This document shows positions 52,316 to 60,467 of a DNA stretch of 64,000 nucleotides, in pieces; the stretch's first letter is position 1; every line of letters begins with the position of its first letter. The DNA lies in contig NZ_JAFCKP010000001.1 in NCBI RefSeq assembly GCF_018130245.1, positions 372,001 through 436,000 on the forward strand, read 5' to 3'. Made by a program: the position numbers and the translations under genes. The notes below the pieces were generated by a model. The model did no database searches. It saw nothing but the letters and a program-made list of their open reading frames with translations, and had not been told where the DNA came from. The DNA comes from Bradyrhizobium sp. SZCCT0231. GTDB taxonomy: Bacteria > Pseudomonadota > Alphaproteobacteria > Rhizobiales > Xanthobacteraceae.

Positions 52316-53298
52316 TCGAGGCGAAGCTTTCACGCAGCGTCCAGCGCTGGTGCCCGGGCGCGACCGGCGTCACCGGCGCGGCCAAACTGTCGGGCGGCGC
52401 CAGCCAGGAAACCTGGCGCTTCGACATCGTGCATCCTGATGGGACGATCGGCGCGATCCTGCGCCGCTCGCCGAAGGGCTATGGCGCCGCGCCAACGCGA
52501 GCGGCCGGTCTTGCCGCTGAAGCGCAGTTGATGCAGCTCGCTTATGAGGCCGGCGTGCCGTCGCCGCGCGTGATGCATGTGTTGATACCGGAAGACGATC
52601 TCGGCACCGGCTTCATCATGCAGCGGGTCGAGGGCGAGACCATCGCGCGCAAGATTCTTCGCGATGAGGAGTACGCGGCGGCGCGGCCACTGCTTGCGCG
52701 GCAGATCGGCGGCATTCTCGCGGGCCTGCACAGGCTGCCGCTGGACAAGCTGCCCGAGCTGCGCAGCCGGTCCGCGACCCAGGAGATCGCCGAGTTCGAA
52801 CGCGACTATCGCAGCCTGAACTGGCCCAAGCCCGTGTTCGAGCTGGCGCTACGCTGGCTGCGCGACCACGATCCCGGCCCCTCAGTCGAGACCACGCTGG
52901 TGCATGGCGATTTCCGCAACGGCAATCTCATCATCGGCGCCGACGGCGTTCGCGCCGTGCTCGACTGGGAGCTCGCCCATCTCGGCGACCCCATGGAGGA
53001 TCTCGGCTGGGTCTGCGTGAATTCCTGGCGCTTCGGCGAGATCGACAAGCCCGTCGGCGGCTTTGGCACGCGCGAGGAGCTGTTCGCCGGTTACGAGACT
53101 GCGGGCCGCAAAGTCGATCCGGAGCGCGTCAAGTTCTGGGAGGTGATGGGCACGCTGCGCTGGGGCATCATGTGCGGCGGCATGATGCAGCGGTTTCGCG
53201 AGGGGCCCGACCATTCGATGGAGCGCGCCATGATCGGCCGCCGCGCCAGCGAGACCGAGATCGATCTGTTGCGGTTGCTGGCGCCGCGCGGGAGCTGA
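52312..53298 (+). CDS. APH-like phosphotransferase family protein (ACAD10/11-type kinase domain)
   Basis: 328 residues with the aminoglycoside-phosphotransferase fold. LSGGASQETWRFD begins the nucleotide lobe; the catalytic loop is LVHGDFRNGNLII and the metal-binding Asp is in AVLDWELAHLGDPMEDLGW. This class is fused to acyl-CoA dehydrogenases in eukaryotic ACAD10/11, where it phosphorylates 4-hydroxyacyl-CoA. Such a role fits the surrounding acyl-CoA genes but is inferred. ATG overlaps the crotonase stop. Confidence 0.88.
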   Translation: MIEAKLSRSVQRWCPGATGVTGAAKLSGGASQETWRFDIVHPDGTIGAILRRSPKGYGAAPTRAAGLAAEAQLMQLAYEAGVPSPRVMHVLIPEDDLGTGFIMQRVEGETIARKILRDEEYAAARPLLARQIGGILAGLHRLPLDKLPELRSRSATQEIAEFERDYRSLNWPKPVFELALRWLRDHDPGPSVETTLVHGDFRNGNLIIGADGVRAVLDWELAHLGDPMEDLGWVCVNSWRFGEIDKPVGGFGTREELFAGYETAGRKVDPERVKFWEVMGTLRWGIMCGGMMQRFREGPDHSMERAMIGRRASETEIDLLRLLAPRGS

Positions 53299-53301
53299 CG
53301 C

Positions 53302-53679
53302 ATGCAGGATGAACCGACCCCGATCGAGCTGACCAAGGCGGTCGCCGATTTCCTCCGCAACGACATCACGCCGCTGATCTCCGGCCATCAGGCCTTCAAG
53401 CTGCGCGTCGCCATCAACATCCTCGACCTCGTCACGCGGCAGCTGACGCAGGAGGCGGGGAGCGATGCTGCCGAAGTGGAGCGCCTGCGCGCGCTGCTCG
53501 GCATCGACGGCTCGGTGACGGAGCTCAACCGCGCGCTCGCCGATCGCATCGCCAAGGGCGAGGTCGATCTGGTGACGCCCGGTCTCGCCGAGCACCTGTG
53601 GGCGACCACGATGGACAAGCTGGCCGTGGATCAGCCGAATTATGCGTCCTACAGGCGGGAGCAGGGGCGGGGCGGGTAG
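53302..53679 (+). CDS. DUF6285 domain protein
   Basis: 125 residues. The pattern PIELTKAVADFLRNDITPLI, then HQAFKLRVAINILDLVTRQL, is that of DUF6285 proteins, small helical proteins usually found right after APH-like kinase genes beside acyl-CoA dehydrogenases. No catalytic motif is seen. It starts three bases after the kinase stop. Confidence 0.82.
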   Translation: MQDEPTPIELTKAVADFLRNDITPLISGHQAFKLRVAINILDLVTRQLTQEAGSDAAEVERLRALLGIDGSVTELNRALADRIAKGEVDLVTPGLAEHLWATTMDKLAVDQPNYASYRREQGRGG

Positions 53680-53690
53680 GTTTCTCTCCC

Positions 53691-53798
53691 GTCATTTCGG
53701 GGCGTCGCGGAGCGACGAGCCCGGAATCCATTCATCCACTGTCACTGCCGCCAAATGGATTCCGGGCTCGCGCCCAAGAGGGCGCGCCCCGGAATGAC
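53691..53798. repeat. Palindromic intergenic element, GTCATTCCGGGGC family
   Basis: Left GTCATTTCGGGGCGTCGCGG, right CGCCCCGGAATGAC, inner AGCCCGGAATCCAT / ATGGATTCCGGGCT. It lies between convergent genes. Confidence 0.88.
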
Positions 53799-53812
53799 CG
53801 CGCAAAGCGCGG

Positions 53813-54592
53813 TCACTTCCCCACCCATTTCGGCGGCCGCTTCTCCGCAAACGCCTTCGGGCCCTCGATGTAGTCCTGCGAGGCAACCATCGCCTTGACC
53901 GCCGGATACTCCCGCTGCTCTTCGATCGCCTGCTCCAGCGACACGCCGAGCCCGCGCTGGATCGCCTGCTTCGAAGCCCGGATCGACATCGGCGAGTTCT
54001 TGGCGATCATCTCGGCCCAGCGCAGCGCGCCCGCGAGCGCCTCGCCCTGCGGCACCACCTCGTTGACGAAACCGAGCTCGAGCCCTTCCTTGGCGCTGAC
54101 GTGGCGCGCGGTGAGGATCATGCCCATGGCGCGCTTCAGTCCGATCTGCCGTGGCAGCCGGTGCAGGCCGCCGGCGAGCGCAGCGAGGCCGACGCGCGGC
54201 TCGGGCAGGGCGAAGGTCGCGTTCTCCGAGGCGATAATGAGGTCGCAGGCGAGCGCGATCTCGAAACCGCCGCCCATGGCGACGCCGTTCACCGCGGCGA
54301 TGATCGGCTTGTCGCAGTCGAAGCGCGAGGTGAGCCCGGCAAAGCCGCCCTTGTCCCAGCCGCGCTTGCCGCCGGCGGCCTGCCACTTCAGGTCGTTGCC
54401 GGCGCAGAACGCCTTGTCACCGGCGCCCGTGACGATCGCGATCCACTGTTGGGGATCGGCGGAGAAATCATCGAACACCTTCTGAAGCTCGAAATGCGCA
54501 TCGGTGTGCAGCGCGTTGTAGACCTCGGGCCGCGACAGCGTGACGATCGTGATCGGCCCCTTGCGTTCCACCTTTGAGAACTTCAGCTCCAT
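53813..54592 (-). CDS. Enoyl-CoA hydratase/isomerase family protein (crotonase)
   Basis: 259 residues. Oxyanion motifs TGAGDKAFCAGNDLKW and VNGVAMGGGFEIALACDLI; the active-site stretch ALPEPRVGLAALAGGLHRLP has Glu at the first catalytic position only. C-terminus FAEKRPPKWVGK is the family ending. The ATG at 54592 follows GGGAG. It diverges from the acyl-CoA dehydrogenase gene across a region with a perfect inverted repeat. Confidence 0.88.
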   Translation of the reverse strand: MELKFSKVERKGPITIVTLSRPEVYNALHTDAHFELQKVFDDFSADPQQWIAIVTGAGDKAFCAGNDLKWQAAGGKRGWDKGGFAGLTSRFDCDKPIIAAVNGVAMGGGFEIALACDLIIASENATFALPEPRVGLAALAGGLHRLPRQIGLKRAMGMILTARHVSAKEGLELGFVNEVVPQGEALAGALRWAEMIAKNSPMSIRASKQAIQRGLGVSLEQAIEEQREYPAVKAMVASQDYIEGPKAFAEKRPPKWVGK

Positions 54593-54703
54593 TGCGCGCT
54601 CCCGCATTTTCTCGTGAGGAATATTGTCGTCATACTAACGCGCGTCGGCGCCAGAGCACCATCGAATTGCGCCGGTGCGCCTTGCGTAGCGGTCACGTCT
54701 CGG

Positions 54704-54751
54704 CTTGCTTGACTTGCGCGCGCTCTTCTCACCTTAATCGTGTCAAGCAAG
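54704..54751. promoter_or_regulatory. Inverted repeat and promoter candidate between crotonase and acyl-CoA dehydrogenase
   Basis: CTTGCTTGAC (54704-54713) and GTCAAGCAAG (54742-54751) are perfect 10-bp arms 28 bp apart. Rightward TTGACT (54709) and CTTAAT (54733) are 18 bp apart, so a start point would fall in the second arm, 54 bp before the dehydrogenase GTG. Confidence 0.45.
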
Positions 54752-54804
54752 AACGCGCCTAGCGCCTTAACGCAAAACGATAAAATCAATCCGGGAGAGA
54801 ACCT

Positions 54805-56079
54805 GTGGATTTCTCATTGCCTGCCGATCTCGTCGCCTATCTCGGAGAGCTCGACCGCTTCATCGAACGCGAGATCAAGCCGCTGGAAGAAGCCGATGAC
54901 AACATCCGCTTCTTCGACCACCGCCGCGAATGGGCCCGCACCGATTTCGAGAATGGCGGCCTGCCGCGTCATGAATGGGAGGCGCTGCTGCGCAAGGCCA
55001 AGGATATTGCCGATGCCGCCGGGCATTTGCGTTTTCCGGTGCCGAAGCAATATGGCGGCAAGGACGGCTCGAATCTCTGGATGGCCGTGATCCGCGAGCA
55101 TTTTGCGGCGAAGGGCCTTGGCCTGCACAACGACCTCCAGAACGAGCATTCCATCGTCGGCAATTTCCCCGTCGTCACCATGCTCGACCGCTACGGCCGC
55201 GACGATCAGAAGGCGATGATCGACGGCTCGATCAGGGGCAAGTACCGCATCACCTTCGGCCTGACCGAGCCGCATCACGGCTCGGACGCCACCCACATGG
55301 AAACGCGCGCGGTGCCGGCGACGCGCGACAACGTCAGGGGCTGGATCATCAACGGCGAGAAGATGTGGACCACAGGCATGCACGTCGCCACCCACTGCGC
55401 GCTGTTCGCGCGCACCAGCGGCAACGATGGCGATGCGCGCGGCATCACCTGCTTCCTGGTGCCGGCCAAGAGCCCCGGCGTCAAGATCGAAGAGTACATG
55501 TGGACCTTCAACATGCCGACCGACCATCCCCGCGTCAGCTTCACCGACGTGTTCGTGCCTGAGGACGCGCAGTTCGGCGAGGTCGGCCGCGGCCTGTCGC
55601 TGGCGCAATGCTTCGTGCACCAGAACCGCATCCGCCAGGCCGCCAGCTCGCTGGGGGCCGCCGTCTACTGCATCAACGAGAGCGTCAAATATGCGCGCGA
55701 GCGAAAACCGTTCGGCAAGGCGCTGGCCGAGAACCAGGCGATCCAGTTCCCGCTGGTCGAGCTGGCGACGCAGGCCGAGATGCTGCGCCTCTTGATCCGC
55801 AAGACCGCCTGGGAGATGGACCAGCTCACCGAGGAGCAGATCGAGCGCACGCTCTCCGACCGCGTCTCCATGTGCAACTATTTTGCAAACCGCCTCTGCT
55901 GCGAATCCGCCGACCGCGCCATGCAGGTCCATGGCGGCATGGGCTATTCACGCCACAAGCCGTTCGAGCACATCTATCGCCACCACCGGCGCTATCGGAT
56001 CACCGAAGGCAGCGAAGAGATCCAGATGCGGAAAGTGGCAGGGTTCTTGTTCGGCTATATGGGGCCGGGGAAGCACTAG
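54805..56079 (+). CDS. Acyl-CoA dehydrogenase family protein
   Basis: 424 residues, GTG start with GGGAGAGAACCT upstream. FGLTEPHHGSDATHMETRAV binds FAD and substrate; GEKMWTTGMHVATH, RIRQAASSLGAAVYCINES and the C-terminal YRITEGSEEIQMRKVAG follow. The last segment is the usual ITEGTxEIQ region. It oxidises an acyl-CoA; chain length unknown. Distinct from the dehydrogenase at 48484, with low overall similarity by eye. Confidence 0.9.
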   Translation: MDFSLPADLVAYLGELDRFIEREIKPLEEADDNIRFFDHRREWARTDFENGGLPRHEWEALLRKAKDIADAAGHLRFPVPKQYGGKDGSNLWMAVIREHFAAKGLGLHNDLQNEHSIVGNFPVVTMLDRYGRDDQKAMIDGSIRGKYRITFGLTEPHHGSDATHMETRAVPATRDNVRGWIINGEKMWTTGMHVATHCALFARTSGNDGDARGITCFLVPAKSPGVKIEEYMWTFNMPTDHPRVSFTDVFVPEDAQFGEVGRGLSLAQCFVHQNRIRQAASSLGAAVYCINESVKYARERKPFGKALAENQAIQFPLVELATQAEMLRLLIRKTAWEMDQLTEEQIERTLSDRVSMCNYFANRLCCESADRAMQVHGGMGYSRHKPFEHIYRHHRRYRITEGSEEIQMRKVAGFLFGYMGPGKH

Positions 56080-56105
56080 AGAGGCTGTACGATCTCTCCT
56101 CGAGT

Positions 56106-56240
56106 CGTCCCCGCCTAGTGCGCAATTGCGCACGGGGGCGGGGACCCATAACCCCAGGGAGGAATTTGTGGCGAGATGACAACTCCGAGTCTTCGCCAAA
56201 CTCGGTCCTGTGGTTATGGGTCCGGGCGTTCGCCGGGACG
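56106..56240. repeat. Palindromic intergenic element, CGTCCCCGCC family
   Basis: Left CGTCCCCGCCTAGTGCGCAA with a TGCGCAATTGCGCA core, inner ACCCATAACCCC / GGTTATGGGT, right GGCGTTCGCCGGGACG. It lies between convergent genes; the inner core matches that at 49938. Confidence 0.75.
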
Positions 56241-56301
56241 GCAGGTGAGGGTGGGGCGAGAGCGTCGGACCCGTACATGTCCTCGCTCTTTCGAAACACC
56301 A

Positions 56302-57174
56302 TCACCCCCGCTTCGCCCGGTCCTTCTCGTTCTGCGCCATGATGCTCTCACGCGCGGCCTTCCAGTCGTCGTCGCTCCAGTCGCGGAGCTGGTAGAAATT
56401 GCCGCCCATCGCGAGTGCCTGCGCGCCGTCCATGGCGATGGTTTCGCCGTTGATCCAGTCGCAGCCGCCGGAGATCAGGAACACCGCAAGGTTCTGCAAT
56501 TCCTCCATGGTGCCGACGCGGCCCATCGGGTTCATCGCCTTGGTGCGCGCGCCGGCCTCGTCACCGGGCTTGATGCGCTTGCTCATGCCCTCGGTCGGGA
56601 TCTCGCCCGGGGCGATGGTGTTGAGGCGGATGCCGTGCCGTCCCCATTCGGTCGCAAGCGACATCGTCATGGCGTGGATCGCCGACTTGCTCATCGCCGA
56701 CGGCACCACGTAAGGCGAGCCGTTGCGCACCCAGGTCACGGTGATGGAGACGACATTGCCGGGCTGCTTCAACGCGATCCAGCGCTTGCCGATCGCATGC
56801 GTCACGTAGAACGTGCCGTGCATGACGATGTTGGCGACCGCGTCGAAGCCGCGCGGCGACAGCTCCTCGCTGCGCGAGATGAAATTGCCAGCGGCGTTGT
56901 TGATGAGGTCGGTGAGGGGCGCCTCGCGAAAAATATTCTCGATCATCTCGTCGACCGCGAGCGCGTTGCGGATATCGACGCCGTGGCTGGTGACGCGGCC
57001 GCCGTAGAGATCCATCAGCTCGGTGGCGGTTTCGTCGCACACGATCTTGCGGCGACCGCAGATGTGAACTTCAGCGCCGAGCTGGAGGAAGCGTGCCGCC
57101 ATCGACTTGCCGAGACCGGTGCCGCCGCCGGTCACGAGAATGCGCCGGCCGGCCAGAAGATTTTCCTTGAACAT
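56302..57174 (-). CDS. SDR family oxidoreductase (2,4-dienoyl-CoA reductase-like)
   Basis: 290 residues. RRILVTGGGTGLGKSMAARF near the N-terminus is the cofactor loop in the TGGGTGLG form used by dienoyl-CoA reductases; NNAAGNFISRSEEL and SAMSKSAIHAMTMSLATEWG follow, with Ser/Lys but no classical active-site Tyr before the Lys, also a dienoyl-CoA reductase trait. PGEIPTEGMSKRI is the C-terminal substrate loop. It diverges from a crotonase gene across a palindrome. Confidence 0.87.
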   Translation of the reverse strand: MFKENLLAGRRILVTGGGTGLGKSMAARFLQLGAEVHICGRRKIVCDETATELMDLYGGRVTSHGVDIRNALAVDEMIENIFREAPLTDLINNAAGNFISRSEELSPRGFDAVANIVMHGTFYVTHAIGKRWIALKQPGNVVSITVTWVRNGSPYVVPSAMSKSAIHAMTMSLATEWGRHGIRLNTIAPGEIPTEGMSKRIKPGDEAGARTKAMNPMGRVGTMEELQNLAVFLISGGCDWINGETIAMDGAQALAMGGNFYQLRDWSDDDWKAARESIMAQNEKDRAKRG

Positions 57175-57197
57175 GGCTGTTTCCCCCGTAGGGATTG

Positions 57198-57221
57198 TCA
57201 GTTAATTGGTCGATTGACTAA
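57198..57221. promoter_or_regulatory. Imperfect palindrome between divergent SDR and crotonase genes
   Basis: TCAGTTAAT-TGGTCG-ATTGACTAA has 9-bp arms matching at seven positions, in the AT-rich centre of a 105-bp divergent gap. A TetR-type acyl-CoA-responsive repressor site is possible; no regulator gene is adjacent. Confidence 0.4.
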
Positions 57222-57279
57222 AACCGGCCGCCGGCGGCCTGTAAAGCGGCACCGAACAAGAACAGGGGAGAATTGATCC

Positions 57280-58089
57280 ATGGAAGAGCGCGTCTCGATC
57301 TCGATCTCGGAAGGCGTCGCCGATGTTCGTCTGGTGCGTGCGGACAAGATGAACGCGCTGGATCAGCCGATGTTCGAGGCCCTTGTTGCGGCAACGGACC
57401 GGCTTTCGAAGGACAAGAGCGTGCGCGCCGTCGTTCTCTCGGGCGAGGGCCGCGCCTTCTGCGCCGGTCTCGACATGGGGCGTTTTGCCGCCATGAAGGA
57501 GAAGGGTGGTAACGGAATTCCGGGTGGCGAAAATCGCGATCTCACCAAGCGAACGCACGGCCAGGCGAACTTCCCGCAACAGGCGGTGTGGGGCTGGCGC
57601 CAGCTTCCGGTTCCCGTGATCGCGGCCGTGCACGGCGTCGCCTTCGGCGGCGGCTTCCAGCTCTCGCTCGGTGCCGACATGCGCTTTCTCAGCTCGGATG
57701 CGCGGATGTCGGTGATGGAGATCAAATGGGGCCTCGTGCCAGATATGGCGGGCACGCCGATCCTGGCCTCGCTGGTGCGCGATGATATCCTGCGCGATCT
57801 CACCTACACCGGCCGCATCTTCTCCGCGCAGGAGGCGATGGCTTACGGCCTCGCCACGCGCATCTGCGACGATCCGCGCGCGGCAGCTCTCGAAGCCGCG
57901 CGCGAGATCGCCGGCAAGAGCCCCGATGCGATCCGCGCGGCCAAGCGTCTCCTCAACAATCTCTCGGTCGATCCGGGCCCGGCGCTGCTCGCCGAGTCCG
58001 TCGAGCAGCAGAAGCTGATCGGCAGTCCGAACCAGACCGAGGCGGTGCGCTCGAATCTGGAGAAGCGCGCGGCGAAGTATGTGGATTAG
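57280..58089 (+). CDS. Crotonase/enoyl-CoA hydratase family protein
   Basis: 269 residues. Oxyanion motifs SGEGRAFCAGLDMGRF and VHGVAFGGGFQLSLGADMRF; the active-site stretch MEIKWGLVPDMAGTPIL has Glu and Asp near the usual positions. The C-terminus NLEKRAAKYVD is typical. AGGGGAGAATT precedes the ATG. It is probably followed functionally by the acyl-CoA ligase, although a repeat element separates them. Confidence 0.88.
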   Translation: MEERVSISISEGVADVRLVRADKMNALDQPMFEALVAATDRLSKDKSVRAVVLSGEGRAFCAGLDMGRFAAMKEKGGNGIPGGENRDLTKRTHGQANFPQQAVWGWRQLPVPVIAAVHGVAFGGGFQLSLGADMRFLSSDARMSVMEIKWGLVPDMAGTPILASLVRDDILRDLTYTGRIFSAQEAMAYGLATRICDDPRAAALEAAREIAGKSPDAIRAAKRLLNNLSVDPGPALLAESVEQQKLIGSPNQTEAVRSNLEKRAAKYVD

Positions 58090-58095
58090 CCTCCT

Positions 58096-58216
58096 GTCAT
58101 TCCGGGGCGCCGCGTAAGCGGCGAGCCCGGAATCCATGACCCCGACTCGTGGTTATGGATTCTCAGATGCGCAATTGCGCATCGTAGCCTGCGCCTTCGG
58201 CGCATCCCGGAATGAC
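58096..58216. repeat. Palindromic intergenic element, GTCATTCCGGGGC family
   Basis: Left GTCATTCCGGGGCGCCGCG, right CGCATCCCGGAATGAC; a TGCGCAATTGCGCA core links it to the elements at 49938 and 56106. It lies between two co-directional acyl-CoA genes. Confidence 0.85.
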
Positions 58217-58269
58217 GAGGGTGGTCGTGGCTAAAGTCTTCAACCCGACGAAAGATCGGAACTCGACAA

Positions 58270-59814
58270 ATGAGCGAAACGTCAGACTTCCTCGGCATCG
58301 TCTCCGGCGACCGCCGCCGCACCCACACCGAGGTCGCGGCTCGCGCCGACCGCATCGCGAGCGGCCTTGCTAAAATCGGCGTCAAGCAAGGCGATTGCGT
58401 TTGCATGCTGATGCGCAACGACATCGCCTTCCTCGAAGCCGCTTACGCCGCGATGCGGCTTGGCGCCTATGGCGTGCCGATCAACTGGCACTTCAAGCCG
58501 GAGGAGATCAGTTACATCCTCGAGGACTCCGGCACCGCAGTGCTGATCGCACATGCCGACATGCTGCACGGTTTGCGCGATGCCATTCCCAACGGCGTCA
58601 CCGCGCTCAGCGTGCCGACGCCGCAGGAAATCCGCTCCAACTACAAGATCGATCCGGCTCATCTGACGACCCCGGACTTCGCGATCGACTTCGAATCCTG
58701 GCTCGCGCAACACCAGCCTTATGACGGCCCCATCGTGCCGCAGCCGATGAACATGATCTACACCTCGGGCACCACGGGCCATCCCAAGGGCGTCCGGCGC
58801 AACGCGCCGACGCCGGAGCAGCAGGCCGCCGGCGAGCGCATGCGCGCGATGATCTATGGGCTCAAGCCTGGCGCCCGCGCGCTGCTGCCGGGCCCGCTCT
58901 ATCATTCCGCGCCGAACTCGTTCGGCATCCGCGCCGGCAAGCTCGGCGGGGTGCTGGTGCTGATGCCGCGCTTCGAGGCGGAGGAATTTCTGGAAGCGAT
59001 CGAGCGCTACGAAATCGACACCATCTTCATGGTGCCGACCATGTTCATCCGCCTGATGAAGCTGCCGGAGGCGGTGCGCAGGAAGTACGACGTCTCATCG
59101 CTGCGCCACGTCATCCACGCCGCCGCGCCGTGCCCAGCCGACGTCAAGCGCGCCATGATCGAATGGTGGGGGCCGGTGATCCACGAATTCTACGGCTCGA
59201 CGGAGTCCAGCGCCGTGACCTTTGCGACCTCCGAGGATGCGCTGAAGAAGCCCGGCACCGTCGGCAGGATTTCGCCCGGCGCCGAGCTGCGCTTCCTGGG
59301 CGAGGACGGAAGCGTGCTCGGCGTCGGCGAGATCGGCGAGATCTATTCCCGCATGGCGGAGCTCGCCGACTTCACCTACCACAACAAGCCGGAAAAGCGC
59401 GCCGAGATCGATCGCGGCGGCTTCATCACCTCCGGCGATGTCGGCTATATCGATGAAGACGGCTACGTCTTCATCTGCGACCGCAAGCGCGACATGGTGA
59501 TCTCGGGCGGCGTCAACATCTATCCGGCCGAAATCGAGTCGGTGCTGCATGCCGTATCAGGCGTGCATGATTGCGCGGTGTTCGGCATCCCCGACGCCGA
59601 GTTCGGCGAGGCGCTGATGGCCGTGGTCGAGCCGCAACCCGGGATCACACTCGCTGCCGCCGACGTGCGCGCGCTGTTGAAGACCTCGCTCGCCGATTAC
59701 AAGGTGCCCAAGCACATCGAGATCCGCAGCGGCCTGCCGCGCGAGGATTCCGGCAAGATCTTCAAGCGCCGCCTGCGCGATCCCTATTGGGAGCAGGCGG
59801 GACGGAAGATTTAG
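58270..59814 (+). CDS. Acyl-CoA synthetase (AMP-forming)
   Basis: 514 residues of the ANL superfamily. The phosphate loop IYTSGTTGHPKGVRR is near 160; EFYGSTESSAVTFATS is the adenine-binding motif; FITSGDVGYIDEDGYVFICD and DMVISGGVNIYPAEIE form the hinge; the catalytic Lys is in DSGKIFKRRL near the C-terminus. It activates a carboxylic acid to the acyl-CoA used by the dehydrogenases and crotonases nearby; chain type unknown. Confidence 0.9.
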   Translation: MSETSDFLGIVSGDRRRTHTEVAARADRIASGLAKIGVKQGDCVCMLMRNDIAFLEAAYAAMRLGAYGVPINWHFKPEEISYILEDSGTAVLIAHADMLHGLRDAIPNGVTALSVPTPQEIRSNYKIDPAHLTTPDFAIDFESWLAQHQPYDGPIVPQPMNMIYTSGTTGHPKGVRRNAPTPEQQAAGERMRAMIYGLKPGARALLPGPLYHSAPNSFGIRAGKLGGVLVLMPRFEAEEFLEAIERYEIDTIFMVPTMFIRLMKLPEAVRRKYDVSSLRHVIHAAAPCPADVKRAMIEWWGPVIHEFYGSTESSAVTFATSEDALKKPGTVGRISPGAELRFLGEDGSVLGVGEIGEIYSRMAELADFTYHNKPEKRAEIDRGGFITSGDVGYIDEDGYVFICDRKRDMVISGGVNIYPAEIESVLHAVSGVHDCAVFGIPDAEFGEALMAVVEPQPGITLAAADVRALLKTSLADYKVPKHIEIRSGLPREDSGKIFKRRLRDPYWEQAGRKI

Positions 59815-59822
59815 CCCAAATT

Positions 59823-59910
59823 CGTAGCCCGGATGGAGCGCAAGCGTAATCCGGGATCTCTCGCCGCGGAGAGATCTTCCCGGATTGCGCTGCGCTCCAT
59901 CCGGGCTACG
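59823..59910. repeat. Palindromic intergenic element, CGTAGCCCGGATGGAGCG family
   Basis: Perfect 18-bp ends CGTAGCCCGGATGGAGCG / CGCTCCATCCGGGCTACG with an inner ATCTCTC / GAGAGAT pair. It starts 8 bp after the ligase stop and may act as its terminator hairpin. Confidence 0.9.
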
Positions 59911-59977
59911 CCGTGCGTCTTAGCAGGGACAGATTCCGAACCTATATAGACGGGATCATCCACCTGCGGATCATGCC

Positions 59978-60382
59978 ATGACCCCCGTCTCCATCCTGCT
60001 CAACATCCTCTGGATCCTCATCGGCGGCGCCTGGATGGCGTTCGGCTGGCTGATCGCTGCCGTCATCATGGCCGTCACCATCATCGGCCTGCCCTGGGCG
60101 CGGGCGGCGTTCAACATCGCCGTCTACACGCTGCTGCCGTTCGGATCGCGGGCGGTCAGCCGCTACGAGGTCACGGGTGTCGAGGATATCGGCACCGGCC
60201 CGCTCGGGGTGATCGGCAACATCATCTGGTTCGTGCTCGCCGGCTGGTGGCTGGCGCTCGGCCACCTCGTGACCGCACTGGTGCTCGCGATCACCATCAT
60301 CGGCATCCCCTTTGCCTGGGCCCATCTGAAGCTCGCAGGCATCGCGCTCTGGCCGATCGGCAAGGTGATCGTGCCGGCGTGA
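59978..60382 (+). CDS. YccF domain (DUF307) inner-membrane protein
   Basis: 134 residues. Two copies of the YccF pattern, ILWILIGGAWMAFGWLIAAV and NIIWFVLAGWWLALGHLVTA, each followed by TIIGLPWARA or TIIGIPFAWA. About four membrane spans. Function unknown. It converges with the TRAP operon; the gap of about 85 bp shows nothing distinct. Confidence 0.88.
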   Translation: MTPVSILLNILWILIGGAWMAFGWLIAAVIMAVTIIGLPWARAAFNIAVYTLLPFGSRAVSRYEVTGVEDIGTGPLGVIGNIIWFVLAGWWLALGHLVTALVLAITIIGIPFAWAHLKLAGIALWPIGKVIVPA

Positions 60383-60467
60383 GGCGCGTTGTCCCATCAA
60401 CGTCGGCGTTCGGCGGCAGAGCGGAGCCGTGTGGCGCCGTCGCCGGCTCAAGGCAATCGCGCGGGCG

